Below are positions 24,128 through 32,719 of a stretch of 44,895 bases of DNA, piece by piece; position 1 is the first letter of the stretch, and each line of letters begins with the position of its first letter. Position numbers and translations under genes: made by a program. This DNA comes from UBA9732 sp052170315 (GTDB lineage Bacteria; Spirochaetota; Spirochaetia; Sphaerochaetales; Sphaerochaetaceae): contig JBQNAT010000016.1 in NCBI GenBank assembly GCA_052170315.1, forward strand, positions 1 through 44,895. The letters are read 5' to 3'. The notes beneath the pieces are model-generated. The model did not search any database. It saw nothing but the letters and a program-made list of their open reading frames with translations, and was not told the origin of the DNA.

Positions 24128-24136
24128 CCCCCCCCC
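24128..24136 (-). repeat. G9 homopolymer in the udk initiation region
   Basis: Nine consecutive G on the coding strand lie between the galM stop and the udk ATG, with the sequence GAGAAG just upstream. Length changes here would alter ribosome-site spacing rather than the reading frame. Confidence 0.7.
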
Positions 24137-24139
24137 TTC

Positions 24140-25162
24140 TCAGTTTTCGGTATTTGAATTCTTATCCGTATAGAAATGGTAAACGGTAGTGCTTTCAAAA
24201 AGCTCTCCCGGCGAAACAAGGCAGGAAGGGAAATCTTCATGATTCACGCAGTCAGGGTAAAACTCCGTTTCAAGACAGAAACCGTGATTCTTCTGATAGC
24301 CTGCGTAGCTTCCGTCAAGGTAATTTCCTGTATAAAGGTGGAAAGCCGGGAGATCCGTATAGGCCTGAAGCACCCTTCCCGACTTTTCGTCAAAGACTCT
24401 GGCAAAGCGTGTGAAGCCTCGGCTTTCGTTATCCGGTCTGTCTATGACAAACGCATGATCATAACCGCCAGCCAATTCAAGTTCCTTCGCGTTTATGTCG
24501 CGACCAAAGGTTTTTTCATTCCTGAAATCAAAGGCTGTGGAATCCACAGAAGTAAGCGCGCCGTCCGGTATAAGGCCCGGTCCCACGCTGACAATGCGGC
24601 TGCAGAAAATCTGAGCCCTGTGGGAAAGTATATCGTTTGATGGGTCTCCCGTGAGATTGAAATAGGTGTGGTTAGTCAGGTTTATCGGGCAGATTTCAGT
24701 GCAGGTAACGCTGTAGTGTATCTTGAAGACGCCGTCAGCCGACATGGAAAAGCGGACACGGATATCGGCGTCTCCGGGGAAACCGTCCTCCTGCTCGGAA
24801 ACCTTTATGGAGCAGATAAATCCGTCTTCTGTGTGTCTTACGTTCCAGAGTCTTGCCCATAAACCGGCTTTACCGCTGTGAAGAAAGTTGGGGCCGTTGT
24901 TTGCTTCGAAAGAATATTTTTTCCCGTTAAGAGTAAAACCTGCTCCGCCTATTCTGTTGGCAAAACGCCCTACGGTGTAACCGAAAAAGCAACCCGAGTC
25001 AAGTACGGCTTCAGGGTCTTCAACGGCATTTACGAAAGGCAGGGTCACATTGGCGATTTTTCCTTCCCTGTCAGGCGTGCGGATGGACGTAACCGCGCAT
25101 CCAAGATTGATGATTGAAAAAGAATAATCGCCGTTTTTGCAGGTATATTCCCTGACTTCCAT
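24140..25162 (-). CDS. galM: Aldose 1-epimerase (galactose mutarotase)
   Basis: GalM interconverts alpha and beta anomers of glucose or galactose. The protein has 340 residues. Visible motifs are NRIGGAGF, the substrate-site segments NNGPNFLHSG and NLTNHTYFNL (His), GYDHAF, and the catalytic-Glu region ETEFYPDCVNH. GGAGG precedes the ATG, which lies 12 nt after lepA. No other galactose-pathway gene is nearby. Confidence 0.92.
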   Translation of the reverse strand: MEVREYTCKNGDYSFSIINLGCAVTSIRTPDREGKIANVTLPFVNAVEDPEAVLDSGCFFGYTVGRFANRIGGAGFTLNGKKYSFEANNGPNFLHSGKAGLWARLWNVRHTEDGFICSIKVSEQEDGFPGDADIRVRFSMSADGVFKIHYSVTCTEICPINLTNHTYFNLTGDPSNDILSHRAQIFCSRIVSVGPGLIPDGALTSVDSTAFDFRNEKTFGRDINAKELELAGGYDHAFVIDRPDNESRGFTRFARVFDEKSGRVLQAYTDLPAFHLYTGNYLDGSYAGYQKNHGFCLETEFYPDCVNHEDFPSCLVSPGELFESTTVYHFYTDKNSNTEN

Positions 25163-25174
25163 ACTTTCCTCCGT

Positions 25175-26989
25175 TTATTCGTCGTCGCTTTTGCTCTTAA
25201 GTACGGCAAGGTAGGCGCTTTGCGGAATTTCAACGTTGCCTACAAGCTTCATTCGTTTTTTGCCTTCCTTCTGTTTTTCCAAAAGTTTTCTTTTCCTTGT
25301 AATATCACCGCCGTAGCACTTTGCGGTAACATCTTTTCTGAAAGCGTTGATAGTCTCTCTTGCAATGATGTTGCCTCCTATGGCAGCCTGAATTGGTATC
25401 TTGAACTGATGCCGGGGAATCTCTTCCCGCAGCCTTTCACAGGCCTGGCGGCCTCGAGGAACGGCGTTGTCCTTGAAAACCAGCATGCTCAGGGCATCGC
25501 AGGGTTCTCCGTTTACAAGGATATCCAAACGTACAAGGTCTGTTTTTCTGTAGCCTATTATCTCATAGTCAAATGAGGCGTAGCCTCTTGAAATTGATTT
25601 CAGCCTGTCGTAGAACTCAAAAAGAACTTCCGCAAGCGGCATTTCATAAACAAGCTCCACTCTCCTGGTGTCTATGTAGTTCATGCCTGTCTGAACCCCT
25701 CTCTTTTCCATGCAAAGAGTGATTATTGTGCCCACATAGGCGGACGGGGTTATTACGCTGGCTTTGATGTAAGGCTCTTCCGCATAGTCAATCCTCATGG
25801 GCTCAGGATATTCCATGGGGTTATCCACCTCAAGAACCTCTCCGTTTTTCATATGTATGTAGTATCTTACTGACGGGCTGGTTAAGACTATGGAAAGTCC
25901 GAATTCCCTTTCTATACGCTCCTGCACAACCTCAAGATGCAGCATTCCAAGAAAGCCGCACCTGAAACCCTGTCCAAGAGCAACAGAGCTGTCTTTTTCA
26001 TATACCAAAGAGGCATCATTGAGTTTCAGGCGGTCTATGGCGTCCAGAAGTTCCTCATAGTCGTTCGTATCAACAGGATAAATGGAGCTGAACACAACGG
26101 GCTTTACATCCTTGAAACCCTCACAGGCCTCAGGCGCGGGATTTGAGGCAAGGGTTACGGTATCACCTACACGTATATCGCTTATGTTCTTTATTCCCGC
26201 TATGAAATAGCCCACATCGCCGGAACTTAAGGTTCGTGTTCTTATCAGATTAAGCTGGAAAATCCCCACTTCCTCTACCTTGTATGTGGCATGGCTGTTC
26301 ATGAACATTATCTCATCGCCTTCAGAAACACTTCCTCCGAAAATCCTGAAATGCACAATTACGCCGCGGTACGAATCATAGTGGCTGTCAAAGATAAGAG
26401 CCTTAAGAGGCGCATTGGAATTCTCCACAGGTCCCGGAATATATTTGACAATGGCTTCAAAAAGCCGGTCCACACCTTCGCCTGTTTTTGCCGAAACCTT
26501 TTGGGCCATATCCACATCCAGACCAAGGTCATGGTCTATCTGCTCCATGCAAGAAGGTATATCCGCGCTTGCGAGGTCTATCTTGTTGATTACCGGAACT
26601 ATTTCAAGGTTGTGCTCCAGCGCCATATACAGATTGGCAAGAGTCTGGGCTTCCACTCCCTGTGTGGCGTCTATCAGAAGAAGGGCTCCCTCGCAGGAAC
26701 TTATTGCTCTTGATACCTCATAGGAAAAATCTACGTGGCCCGGGGTATCTACAAGGTTAAGCTCGTACAGTTCCCCGTCCGATGCGGTGTAAGGGATTGT
26801 GACGGCCTGGCTCTTTATGGTTATCCCTCTTTCGCGCTCAATGTCCATGTTGTCCAGTATCTGAGTTTGCCCTGAGCCCCTGGTTGTGACCAGCCTGGCC
26901 TTTTCTATGAACCTGTCGGCCAGTGTGGACTTACCGTGGTCAATATGCGCAATTATGCAGAAATTCCTTTTGTGGGCAGAATCAACCAT
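25175..26989 (-). CDS. lepA: Elongation factor 4 (LepA)
   Basis: LepA is a translational GTPase acting on ribosomes during assembly or back-translocation. The 604-residue length matches the family. G1 AHIDHGKS, G2/G3 around ERGITIKSQ and DTPGHVDF, and G4 NKID are all present, followed by the EF-G-like domains and the LepA-specific C-terminal domain. AGGGG precedes the ATG. It heads a run with galM and udk downstream of a terminator that separates it from ftsH. Confidence 0.97.
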   Translation of the reverse strand: MVDSAHKRNFCIIAHIDHGKSTLADRFIEKARLVTTRGSGQTQILDNMDIERERGITIKSQAVTIPYTASDGELYELNLVDTPGHVDFSYEVSRAISSCEGALLLIDATQGVEAQTLANLYMALEHNLEIVPVINKIDLASADIPSCMEQIDHDLGLDVDMAQKVSAKTGEGVDRLFEAIVKYIPGPVENSNAPLKALIFDSHYDSYRGVIVHFRIFGGSVSEGDEIMFMNSHATYKVEEVGIFQLNLIRTRTLSSGDVGYFIAGIKNISDIRVGDTVTLASNPAPEACEGFKDVKPVVFSSIYPVDTNDYEELLDAIDRLKLNDASLVYEKDSSVALGQGFRCGFLGMLHLEVVQERIEREFGLSIVLTSPSVRYYIHMKNGEVLEVDNPMEYPEPMRIDYAEEPYIKASVITPSAYVGTIITLCMEKRGVQTGMNYIDTRRVELVYEMPLAEVLFEFYDRLKSISRGYASFDYEIIGYRKTDLVRLDILVNGEPCDALSMLVFKDNAVPRGRQACERLREEIPRHQFKIPIQAAIGGNIIARETINAFRKDVTAKCYGGDITRKRKLLEKQKEGKKRMKLVGNVEIPQSAYLAVLKSKSDDE

Positions 26990-27001
26990 TTTTTTCCCCT
27001 T

Positions 27002-27032
27002 AAAATAAACGCCGGCCGTTACAGCCAGCGTC
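27002..27032 (-). terminator. Terminator between ftsH and lepA
   Basis: On the minus strand ACGCTGGC...GGCCGGCGT forms a stem followed by TTATTTT. It closes the rplY-pth-tilS-ftsH transcript. Confidence 0.65.
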
Positions 27033-27078
27033 TATCATAAACTATTTTCAAAATAAATAAAATTGCTCGGGACGGGAA

Positions 27079-29205
27079 TTACCTTATGTCGGAATTCTTT
27101 CCGCCAACAGCCTCAAACCCCAAAAGCTCTCTTACATCGTTATCATCAAGAGTTTCCCTTTCAACAAGCGCCTGCGCCAGCTTGTCAAGCTGTTCCCTGT
27201 TTTCTGTAAGAATTCTTGTGGCATCGTCCATGCATTCTTTCAGTATCTTCTGAATCTGCTCATCAATTTTTTTTGCCGTTTCATCGCTGAAATCCTTATG
27301 CCGGGTTATCTCCCTTCCAAGGAACAGAGGCTCGCCTTCCGAACCCAGACTTATGAAGCCAAGGTCACTCATGCCCCACTCCGTAACCATACGCCTTGCA
27401 ATATCGGTTGCCTGCTTTATGTCGGAACTGGGACCGGTTGAAGTCTGTCCGTTAAGGAGTTTTTCGGCTATGTAGCCTCCCATTGCCATTTTTATGTGGC
27501 TCATGAGAGCGCTCTTTTTCATGTAGGACTGATCCGTTTCGGGAAGACCCATCGTAACTCCGCCCGCATTGCCGTGCGGGATGATTGTAACTTTATACAG
27601 AGGGTCAATATCCGGCAGGTAATAGAATAAAAGAGCATGTCCGCCTTCATGGTAGGCTGTAAGAAGCTTGTCCTCAGGCGTCATTACATGGCTTTTTCTT
27701 GCAACTCCAAGAACCATCTTGTCTCTGGCCTGCTCAAAATCTTCCATTGTAACGGCTCTGCGTCCGTTTCTTGTGGCAAACAGCGCGGCTTCATTGACAA
27801 GGTTGGCCAAATCGGCGCCGGAAGCGCCCGGTGTGGCGCGCGCTATTATCTTAAGATCTACTTCAGGAGCCGTCTTCACATGGGATGCATGTATTTTGAG
27901 GATATCTTCTCTTTCGTTGATATCGGGAAGGCTAATCGCAACCTGCCTGTCAAAACGGCCCGGCCTCAGAAGCGCGGGGTCAAGAACGTCAGCCCTGTTT
28001 GTAGCCGCAATGACAATAACTCCGGTTGCGGTATCGAAACCGTCCATCTCTACAAGAATCTGGTTCAGAGTCTGCTCTCTTTCGTCATGGCCTCCGCCAA
28101 GACCGCTGCCTCTTGAACGTCCTACCGCATCAATTTCATCAATGAAAAGTATACACGGAGCATGCTTTCTTCCCTGATCAAACAGGTCTCTTACACGGGC
28201 GGCTCCCATACCTACGAACATCTCAACAAAATCCGAACCGCTTGTGTGGAAGAATGAAACTCCCGCTTCGCCGGCAACAGCCTTCGCTATGAGGGTTTTA
28301 CCTGTTCCCGGAGGCCCAACAAGCAAAACACCCTTTGGTATTTTCGCTCCTATTTCCGAATATTTTTTCGGGTCCTTCAGAAATTCAACCACTTCCTGAA
28401 GTTCGTACTTGGCCTCTTTCTGCCCCGCAACGTCCCTGAAGGTGATTTTTACATCCTTGTCCGTATACTGCTTGGCATGGCTCTTGCCGAACTGCATCAT
28501 TTGCCCGCTTCCGGATGTCTGGCGCAGAAGCATAACTGTAAAGCCTATGAAAACAATCCATGGCAGGAACTCAAGTATCAACGCAAGCACGGAGATGTCG
28601 GCATCCGAGCCGGCTATCTCAACGTTGTTCTGTTCAAGCAGCGTAAGAAGATTATCGTCACGGTAAGGGATTCTTGCCCTGTATTCGGCGCCGTCCGTCG
28701 TTGTGAATATTATGTTCGTATTATTCTTGATATTTACGCGGGAAACCCTGCCGCTTTCAACAGCGCTCTTGAATTTCGAATAGGAAACTTCATTTATCGA
28801 GTTATTGGTTGAAAAAAGCGTAAGCGCAAACAAAATTATAAGTACGGCGAAAGCTATAAGACCGATTTTGTTCTTTCTTGAGCCGAAAGGCCCGTTTCCG
28901 CCCATATCGGGATTCTGGCGCGGAGGGTTTTGTCCCCGACCGTTCTGTCCGCGTCCGTTATCAGATGAATTTCCGGGTCTCCAGTATACATCAGGGTCGC
29001 TGTCACGTTTTCCGTCGCCGTTTTCTTTTTTTCCGTCATCTTTCTTTGAAGGCCCGGATTCAAGACCGGCAAAACCTTCGGGCTTCACATGCCGAATCTC
29101 GTCATACGGAGTCTCTTTCCAGTAGGATTTTGCATTATCCTTATTGTCGTTTGTCTGTTCAGGCCTCTCGTTTCCGAGATCCTTGTCTTTATCGTTGTTG
29201 TCCAT
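27079..29205 (-). CDS. ftsH: ATP-dependent zinc metalloprotease FtsH, extended N-terminus
   Basis: FtsH is the membrane AAA protease that degrades misfolded and regulatory membrane proteins. Its 708 residues include two membrane segments (about 114-131 and 205-227) around the periplasmic domain, AAA Walker A GPPGTGKT (297-304), Walker B LFIDE, pore loop FVGMGA, zinc motif HEGGH (519-523) and a likely third ligand Asp595. A hydrophilic Asp/Asn/Gly/Lys-rich extension of about 112 residues precedes the first membrane segment; E. coli FtsH has almost none. The ribosome site AAAGG lies in the end of tilS. Confidence 0.97.
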   Translation of the reverse strand: MDNNDKDKDLGNERPEQTNDNKDNAKSYWKETPYDEIRHVKPEGFAGLESGPSKKDDGKKENGDGKRDSDPDVYWRPGNSSDNGRGQNGRGQNPPRQNPDMGGNGPFGSRKNKIGLIAFAVLIILFALTLFSTNNSINEVSYSKFKSAVESGRVSRVNIKNNTNIIFTTTDGAEYRARIPYRDDNLLTLLEQNNVEIAGSDADISVLALILEFLPWIVFIGFTVMLLRQTSGSGQMMQFGKSHAKQYTDKDVKITFRDVAGQKEAKYELQEVVEFLKDPKKYSEIGAKIPKGVLLVGPPGTGKTLIAKAVAGEAGVSFFHTSGSDFVEMFVGMGAARVRDLFDQGRKHAPCILFIDEIDAVGRSRGSGLGGGHDEREQTLNQILVEMDGFDTATGVIVIAATNRADVLDPALLRPGRFDRQVAISLPDINEREDILKIHASHVKTAPEVDLKIIARATPGASGADLANLVNEAALFATRNGRRAVTMEDFEQARDKMVLGVARKSHVMTPEDKLLTAYHEGGHALLFYYLPDIDPLYKVTIIPHGNAGGVTMGLPETDQSYMKKSALMSHIKMAMGGYIAEKLLNGQTSTGPSSDIKQATDIARRMVTEWGMSDLGFISLGSEGEPLFLGREITRHKDFSDETAKKIDEQIQKILKECMDDATRILTENREQLDKLAQALVERETLDDNDVRELLGFEAVGGKNSDIR

Positions 29206-29208
29206 AAA

Positions 29209-30564
29209 TTAACCTTTAGTGACAATATATAAAGGAAAATGATTTCGGGCAAGAGAAGTAATAAACTTCACACAAATTCTATCTCTGCCTCCGTAAACAC
29301 GCCCCATAACAGCACAAAGCCCATCGTCATCCGTGATAACGGGAACTCTCTTTCGCAAAACGCCCGGGATTCCCATATTCTGAAGCAGCCTCGCAACGGT
29401 CTTTTCGCCGCTTTTCAGCAGTATCCGGTCACCCGTTCTTGCAAAACGCAACCTTGCCCGCGAAGCGAACTTTTTCGGGTCGAGTCTCAGGACAATGTCC
29501 TGACAAACATCCAAATCCTCAAAAACCATTCCTGTTTTAAAAACCATACCATCAGGCAGGGTTATTGATTGTTCCGCGTCCGTGTTTATCTCCGCTTCGA
29601 AAGAACCGAAAATTTCATCCTGCCCGGGGTCTGTGAGGTAGAGCTTTCCATGATAGACGGTAAACAGAGCGCCGTTCGCGCCCACCGTTTGGGTAAAACC
29701 GTCTTCAACAGCCTTAAGAACGCGCATTACAAGGGACATGGGAAGTTCCTTCTCTCCGAAAAGGGAGTCCCACATTGAAAAAAGAAACTTTACCCTGGAA
29801 GAAGGGTCAAGATTTTCAAAGACATTCAGTTCAATTTCCGTTCCGGCAGGAATATTTACCTTATCACAAAGCGCGGCAGCCTGTTTTCCAAGACCTGAAA
29901 TCGCATTCTCACAATCCGGCCAAATCGCTTTCATTTCCGGCAGAAGTGTATTTCTTACCCTGTTTCTGTAGTAGTGCTCATCCGTATTTGTTGTGTCGGT
30001 GCTCCATTTAAAACCGCGTTTTTGCAGATAGTTTTCAAGTTCGTCCCTGCCGAATTCAAGAAGCGGCCTGACCAGATGGCGGTTTTCGTCCTTTTCCGCT
30101 ATGCCGCGAAGCGAGGTCACCGGAGAACCGTTTGAAAGCCTCATTATCAGGGTTTCTATCTGATCCTGCCGGTGGTGGGCAGTAAGAATGCGCGAAGCTT
30201 CTCTTATGAGCCGTTCTTTTTCCAGAACCTCATAACGCAGGTATCTGGCCGCGTCCTCCAGACCTCCGCCGCGTTTTATTGAAAGCTTTTCAACACTTCC
30301 TTTTTCAAGAGTTTTTTCAACAAGCTCAAGCCCCAGGCTTCTGCAGTTTTCTCTGTTCAGAACAAGCTCTTTTTCAAGCTCTTCAGTGTCTCTCAATCTG
30401 TGGTTAACGTAAACAGGGACTATTCGGTCTTTCTTAATTGTTTCCGCGCAAAGCGCAAGCAGCGCAAGTGAATCGCAACCACCTGAAAAAGCTATTATTA
30501 ACCTGCCTTCTTCCGGAATGAGCTTTTTTATCTTTTCACTGAATGCCTTTTCTGTTGAATTCAA
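29209..30564 (-). CDS. tilS: tRNA(Ile)-lysidine synthase
   Basis: TilS converts C34 of tRNA-Ile(CAU) to lysidine so that it reads AUA codons. The PP-loop motif SGGCDS is at residues 27-32, and the N-terminal ATPase plus C-terminal substrate-recognition domains give 451 residues. The start is TTG at 30564, preceded by GAGGA, and overlaps pth by 29 nt. No better start lies between it and the P-loop. The end of the gene supplies the ftsH ribosome site, so the operon is tightly coupled. Confidence 0.9.
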   Translation of the reverse strand: MNSTEKAFSEKIKKLIPEEGRLIIAFSGGCDSLALLALCAETIKKDRIVPVYVNHRLRDTEELEKELVLNRENCRSLGLELVEKTLEKGSVEKLSIKRGGGLEDAARYLRYEVLEKERLIREASRILTAHHRQDQIETLIMRLSNGSPVTSLRGIAEKDENRHLVRPLLEFGRDELENYLQKRGFKWSTDTTNTDEHYYRNRVRNTLLPEMKAIWPDCENAISGLGKQAAALCDKVNIPAGTEIELNVFENLDPSSRVKFLFSMWDSLFGEKELPMSLVMRVLKAVEDGFTQTVGANGALFTVYHGKLYLTDPGQDEIFGSFEAEINTDAEQSITLPDGMVFKTGMVFEDLDVCQDIVLRLDPKKFASRARLRFARTGDRILLKSGEKTVARLLQNMGIPGVLRKRVPVITDDDGLCAVMGRVYGGRDRICVKFITSLARNHFPLYIVTKG

Positions 30565-31105
30565 GCTGAAGTTCCTCTACGGACGCGCCGCCTATATATT
30601 TTACTATCGCCTTTGAAGCATCTTCAACAGCTTTGTCTACAGCCTGCTTCTTTTCACCTTCAGGCTCTATTCCCAAAACATGGTCTGCGACCTGAACCCT
30701 TTCCGCAGGACGTCCTATGCCAATGTAAATTCGCAGAAAATCGCTCCGCCCAAGGGCCTCGGCAATGCTGCCAAGTCCTTTCTGTCCGGAATAACCGCCG
30801 CCTTTTCGTATTCTAAGACCGCCCGCGGCCAAATCCATGTTATCACAGACAACAACATAGTCGTCAGTTTTTGAGAAGCTTCCGAGAATTTTGCCGCTGG
30901 CATTCATAAACGTAAGCGGCTGGACAAGAATGGCGTCTTTTCCTCCCGTGCCGCGAATCTTTGCCTGCCGGTACAAACGGAAACAGCGCTTTTTCAGAGG
31001 AACCTGAAAAAACGCTGCTGCCTTGCTTACGGCGTCAAAACCGACGTTATGCCTTGTATGTTCGTATTCGGAACCCGGATTTCCAAGTCCAAGTACTATA
31101 ATCAT
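30536..31105 (-). CDS. pth: Peptidyl-tRNA hydrolase
   Basis: Pth frees tRNA from prematurely released peptidyl-tRNA. The 189-residue protein shows GLGNPGSEYEHTRHNVGF with catalytic His19 and Asn10. The later glycine-rich loop reads GGGYSGQKGLGSI where many Pths have GGHNGL. The ATG overlaps the rplY stop by 4 nt (ATGA), the classical rplY-pth arrangement. Confidence 0.94.
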   Translation of the reverse strand: MIIVLGLGNPGSEYEHTRHNVGFDAVSKAAAFFQVPLKKRCFRLYRQAKIRGTGGKDAILVQPLTFMNASGKILGSFSKTDDYVVVCDNMDLAAGGLRIRKGGGYSGQKGLGSIAEALGRSDFLRIYIGIGRPAERVQVADHVLGIEPEGEKKQAVDKAVEDASKAIVKYIGGASVEELQLEFNRKGIQ

Positions 31106-31383
31106 ACAATCTGGAAATCTGCGTGAATCAGAGTTCCAAGCATGATGTTTTCCTGAAGGGCCTTAAAGACGCATTTATAGGTCTTTCCTTCAAGTACAAC
31201 TTCACACTCTTTTCCTACAGCGAGCTTTCTGAGTGTATACTCGAAATCATGCGCATCAAGGATGATGTGAAGGTTTCCGTCTTTTCCGTACATTTCTGCA
31301 GGAAGCTTGCCCGCGCGTACAAGTCTTCTTGAACCTGCCGAGCCGAAATCTTCTGTTCTGGGTAACGCGTTGATTGTAATCAT
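31102..31383 (-). CDS. rplY: Ribosomal protein bL25 (short form)
   Basis: bL25 binds 5S rRNA in the large subunit. The 93-residue product is the short E. coli-like form without the CTC extension. Recognisable parts are the N-terminal RTEDFGSAGSRRLVRAGKLPAEMYG and the C-terminal DF segment. A GGAG ribosome site precedes the ATG. It is the first gene of the operon with pth, tilS and ftsH and is divergent from the FtsH-like ATPase. Confidence 0.88.
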   Translation of the reverse strand: MITINALPRTEDFGSAGSRRLVRAGKLPAEMYGKDGNLHIILDAHDFEYTLRKLAVGKECEVVLEGKTYKCVFKALQENIMLGTLIHADFQIV

Positions 31384-31400
31384 TTTTGTCTCCTACTCTC

Positions 31401-31415
31401 ATTGGCACAGCCAAT
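31401..31415. repeat. Palindrome in the rplY leader
   Basis: ATTGGC and GCCAAT, separated by three bases, lie just upstream of the rplY ribosome site. A second small dyad (GCCTTAGGC) occurs near 31429-31437. They may form a leader hairpin or an operator shared with the divergent ATPase gene. Confidence 0.4.
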
Positions 31416-31499
31416 TACCATTAAATTTGCCTTAGGCGAGGTAAATATAGCAAAGTGCGGCGATATTGTCCACAGCCCAATGAAGAAAAGACTCCTTTG

Positions 31500-31514
31500 T
31501 GATATAATACCGGC
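31500..31514 (+). promoter_or_regulatory. Leaderless-type promoter of the FtsH-like ATPase
   Basis: TGA followed by TATAAT (31503-31508) forms a perfect extended -10, followed by 6 nt and then ATG at 31515. No ribosome site is present. Confidence 0.6.
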
Positions 31515-32711
31515 ATGAAGCGAAATTTCAAGGTTTTGAAAGCTATACTTTTTATCCTTGTACTGGCAGTCATAGCGGTTCTTGCTCTGGATGTCGCGGG
31601 AATCATTGACATTGAGTCGGGTTCTTCTCTTAAACGCAAAGCAAACTATATCACGTATTCTTCATTTGCTGAAAAACTTGAGAGCAAGAAGATAAATAAG
31701 GCCATCATTGAAGAAGAAAAAATCATTTTTTTCACTGACGAAGGAAGCTTTGTAACGGACAATCCCAAAAGCGGAACACTTAAGGAAAGGCTTCTTGAGG
31801 CGGGGGCGCTTGTAACCGTAAAAAACGGCGCGTCCGTAACATCAGTTTTGGATGTGGTTTTTGACATTGTTTTTTTCGGCGCCGCCGCCTTTGGCGTTTT
31901 CAAGCTCATAGATTACAGCAGAAAAACCTTCAGGGTCGTACAGAACACGGGAATACGCTTTGACGATATAGCGGGAATGGACGACGTAAAGCATGACATG
32001 ATGTTTCTTGTGGATGTTCTTAAAAACCCACAAAAATATGCGGGAAAAGGACTTAGACCCGTTAAGGGAGTGATACTGGAGGGTACTCCGGGAAACGGAA
32101 AAACCCTTTTTGCAAAGGCGCTTGCCCAGGAAGCCGATGTTAATTTTATAGCCACAAAGGGAGCCGATTTTCAGAGCGCGATGATGAGTATGGGAGCGCG
32201 CAAAATAAAAATGCTTTTCGGCAAGGCTCTAAGGCACAGACCATGCATAATTTTCATTGATGAGTTTGACAGCATAGGAGAACGCAGAAACTATGCGGGA
32301 ACCGGAATAGACAAGGAAAACAACAGAATCATTACTACAATGTTGAACGAGATGGACGGTTTTACGGAAAACAACGGGCTTATGGTAATAGCGGCCACAA
32401 ATTCCTATGCTTCGCTTGACCCTGCCCTTATACGCCCCGGGCGCTTTGATTTGAAGTATACCGTAGGAAATCCTGACGCGCGCACAAGGATAAGACTTGT
32501 AGAACTGTACACAAAGGGGAAAACATTGGACAGCGCGCTTACTCCTGAATTCCTGGCAGCGGCATTTGACGGGCTTTCATGCGCTGCAATAGAAGCCGTA
32601 CTGAATGAAGCCCGGGCATTAAGCCACCTTGACGGAATAAACGAAATAAAAATGGAGCACATTCTGGCATCCGCCCGGAAAACAGGCTCTAAACTTAATA
32701 TAAGAAAATGA
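31515..32711 (+). CDS. FtsH-like membrane AAA ATPase lacking the protease domain
   Basis: The 398-residue protein copies the front of FtsH: a membrane segment (about 10-26), an FtsH_ext-like external domain, a second membrane segment (about 111-128), then an AAA domain with Walker A GTPGNGKT (190-197), Walker B IIFIDE (245-250), an intact arginine-finger region (LDPALIRPGRFD) and the lid. It stops at a natural end where FtsH would continue into the M41 peptidase, so HExxH is absent. The pore loop, FVGMGA in the neighbouring FtsH, reads MMSMGA, losing the aromatic residue. ATP hydrolysis seems possible, but proteolysis does not. It might hetero-oligomerise with FtsH or act as a stand-alone remodeller. 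The SIMPL lipoprotein gene follows directly. Confidence 0.85.
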   Translation: MKRNFKVLKAILFILVLAVIAVLALDVAGIIDIESGSSLKRKANYITYSSFAEKLESKKINKAIIEEEKIIFFTDEGSFVTDNPKSGTLKERLLEAGALVTVKNGASVTSVLDVVFDIVFFGAAAFGVFKLIDYSRKTFRVVQNTGIRFDDIAGMDDVKHDMMFLVDVLKNPQKYAGKGLRPVKGVILEGTPGNGKTLFAKALAQEADVNFIATKGADFQSAMMSMGARKIKMLFGKALRHRPCIIFIDEFDSIGERRNYAGTGIDKENNRIITTMLNEMDGFTENNGLMVIAATNSYASLDPALIRPGRFDLKYTVGNPDARTRIRLVELYTKGKTLDSALTPEFLAAAFDGLSCAAIEAVLNEARALSHLDGINEIKMEHILASARKTGSKLNIRK

Positions 32712-32719
32712 GGATTTAC

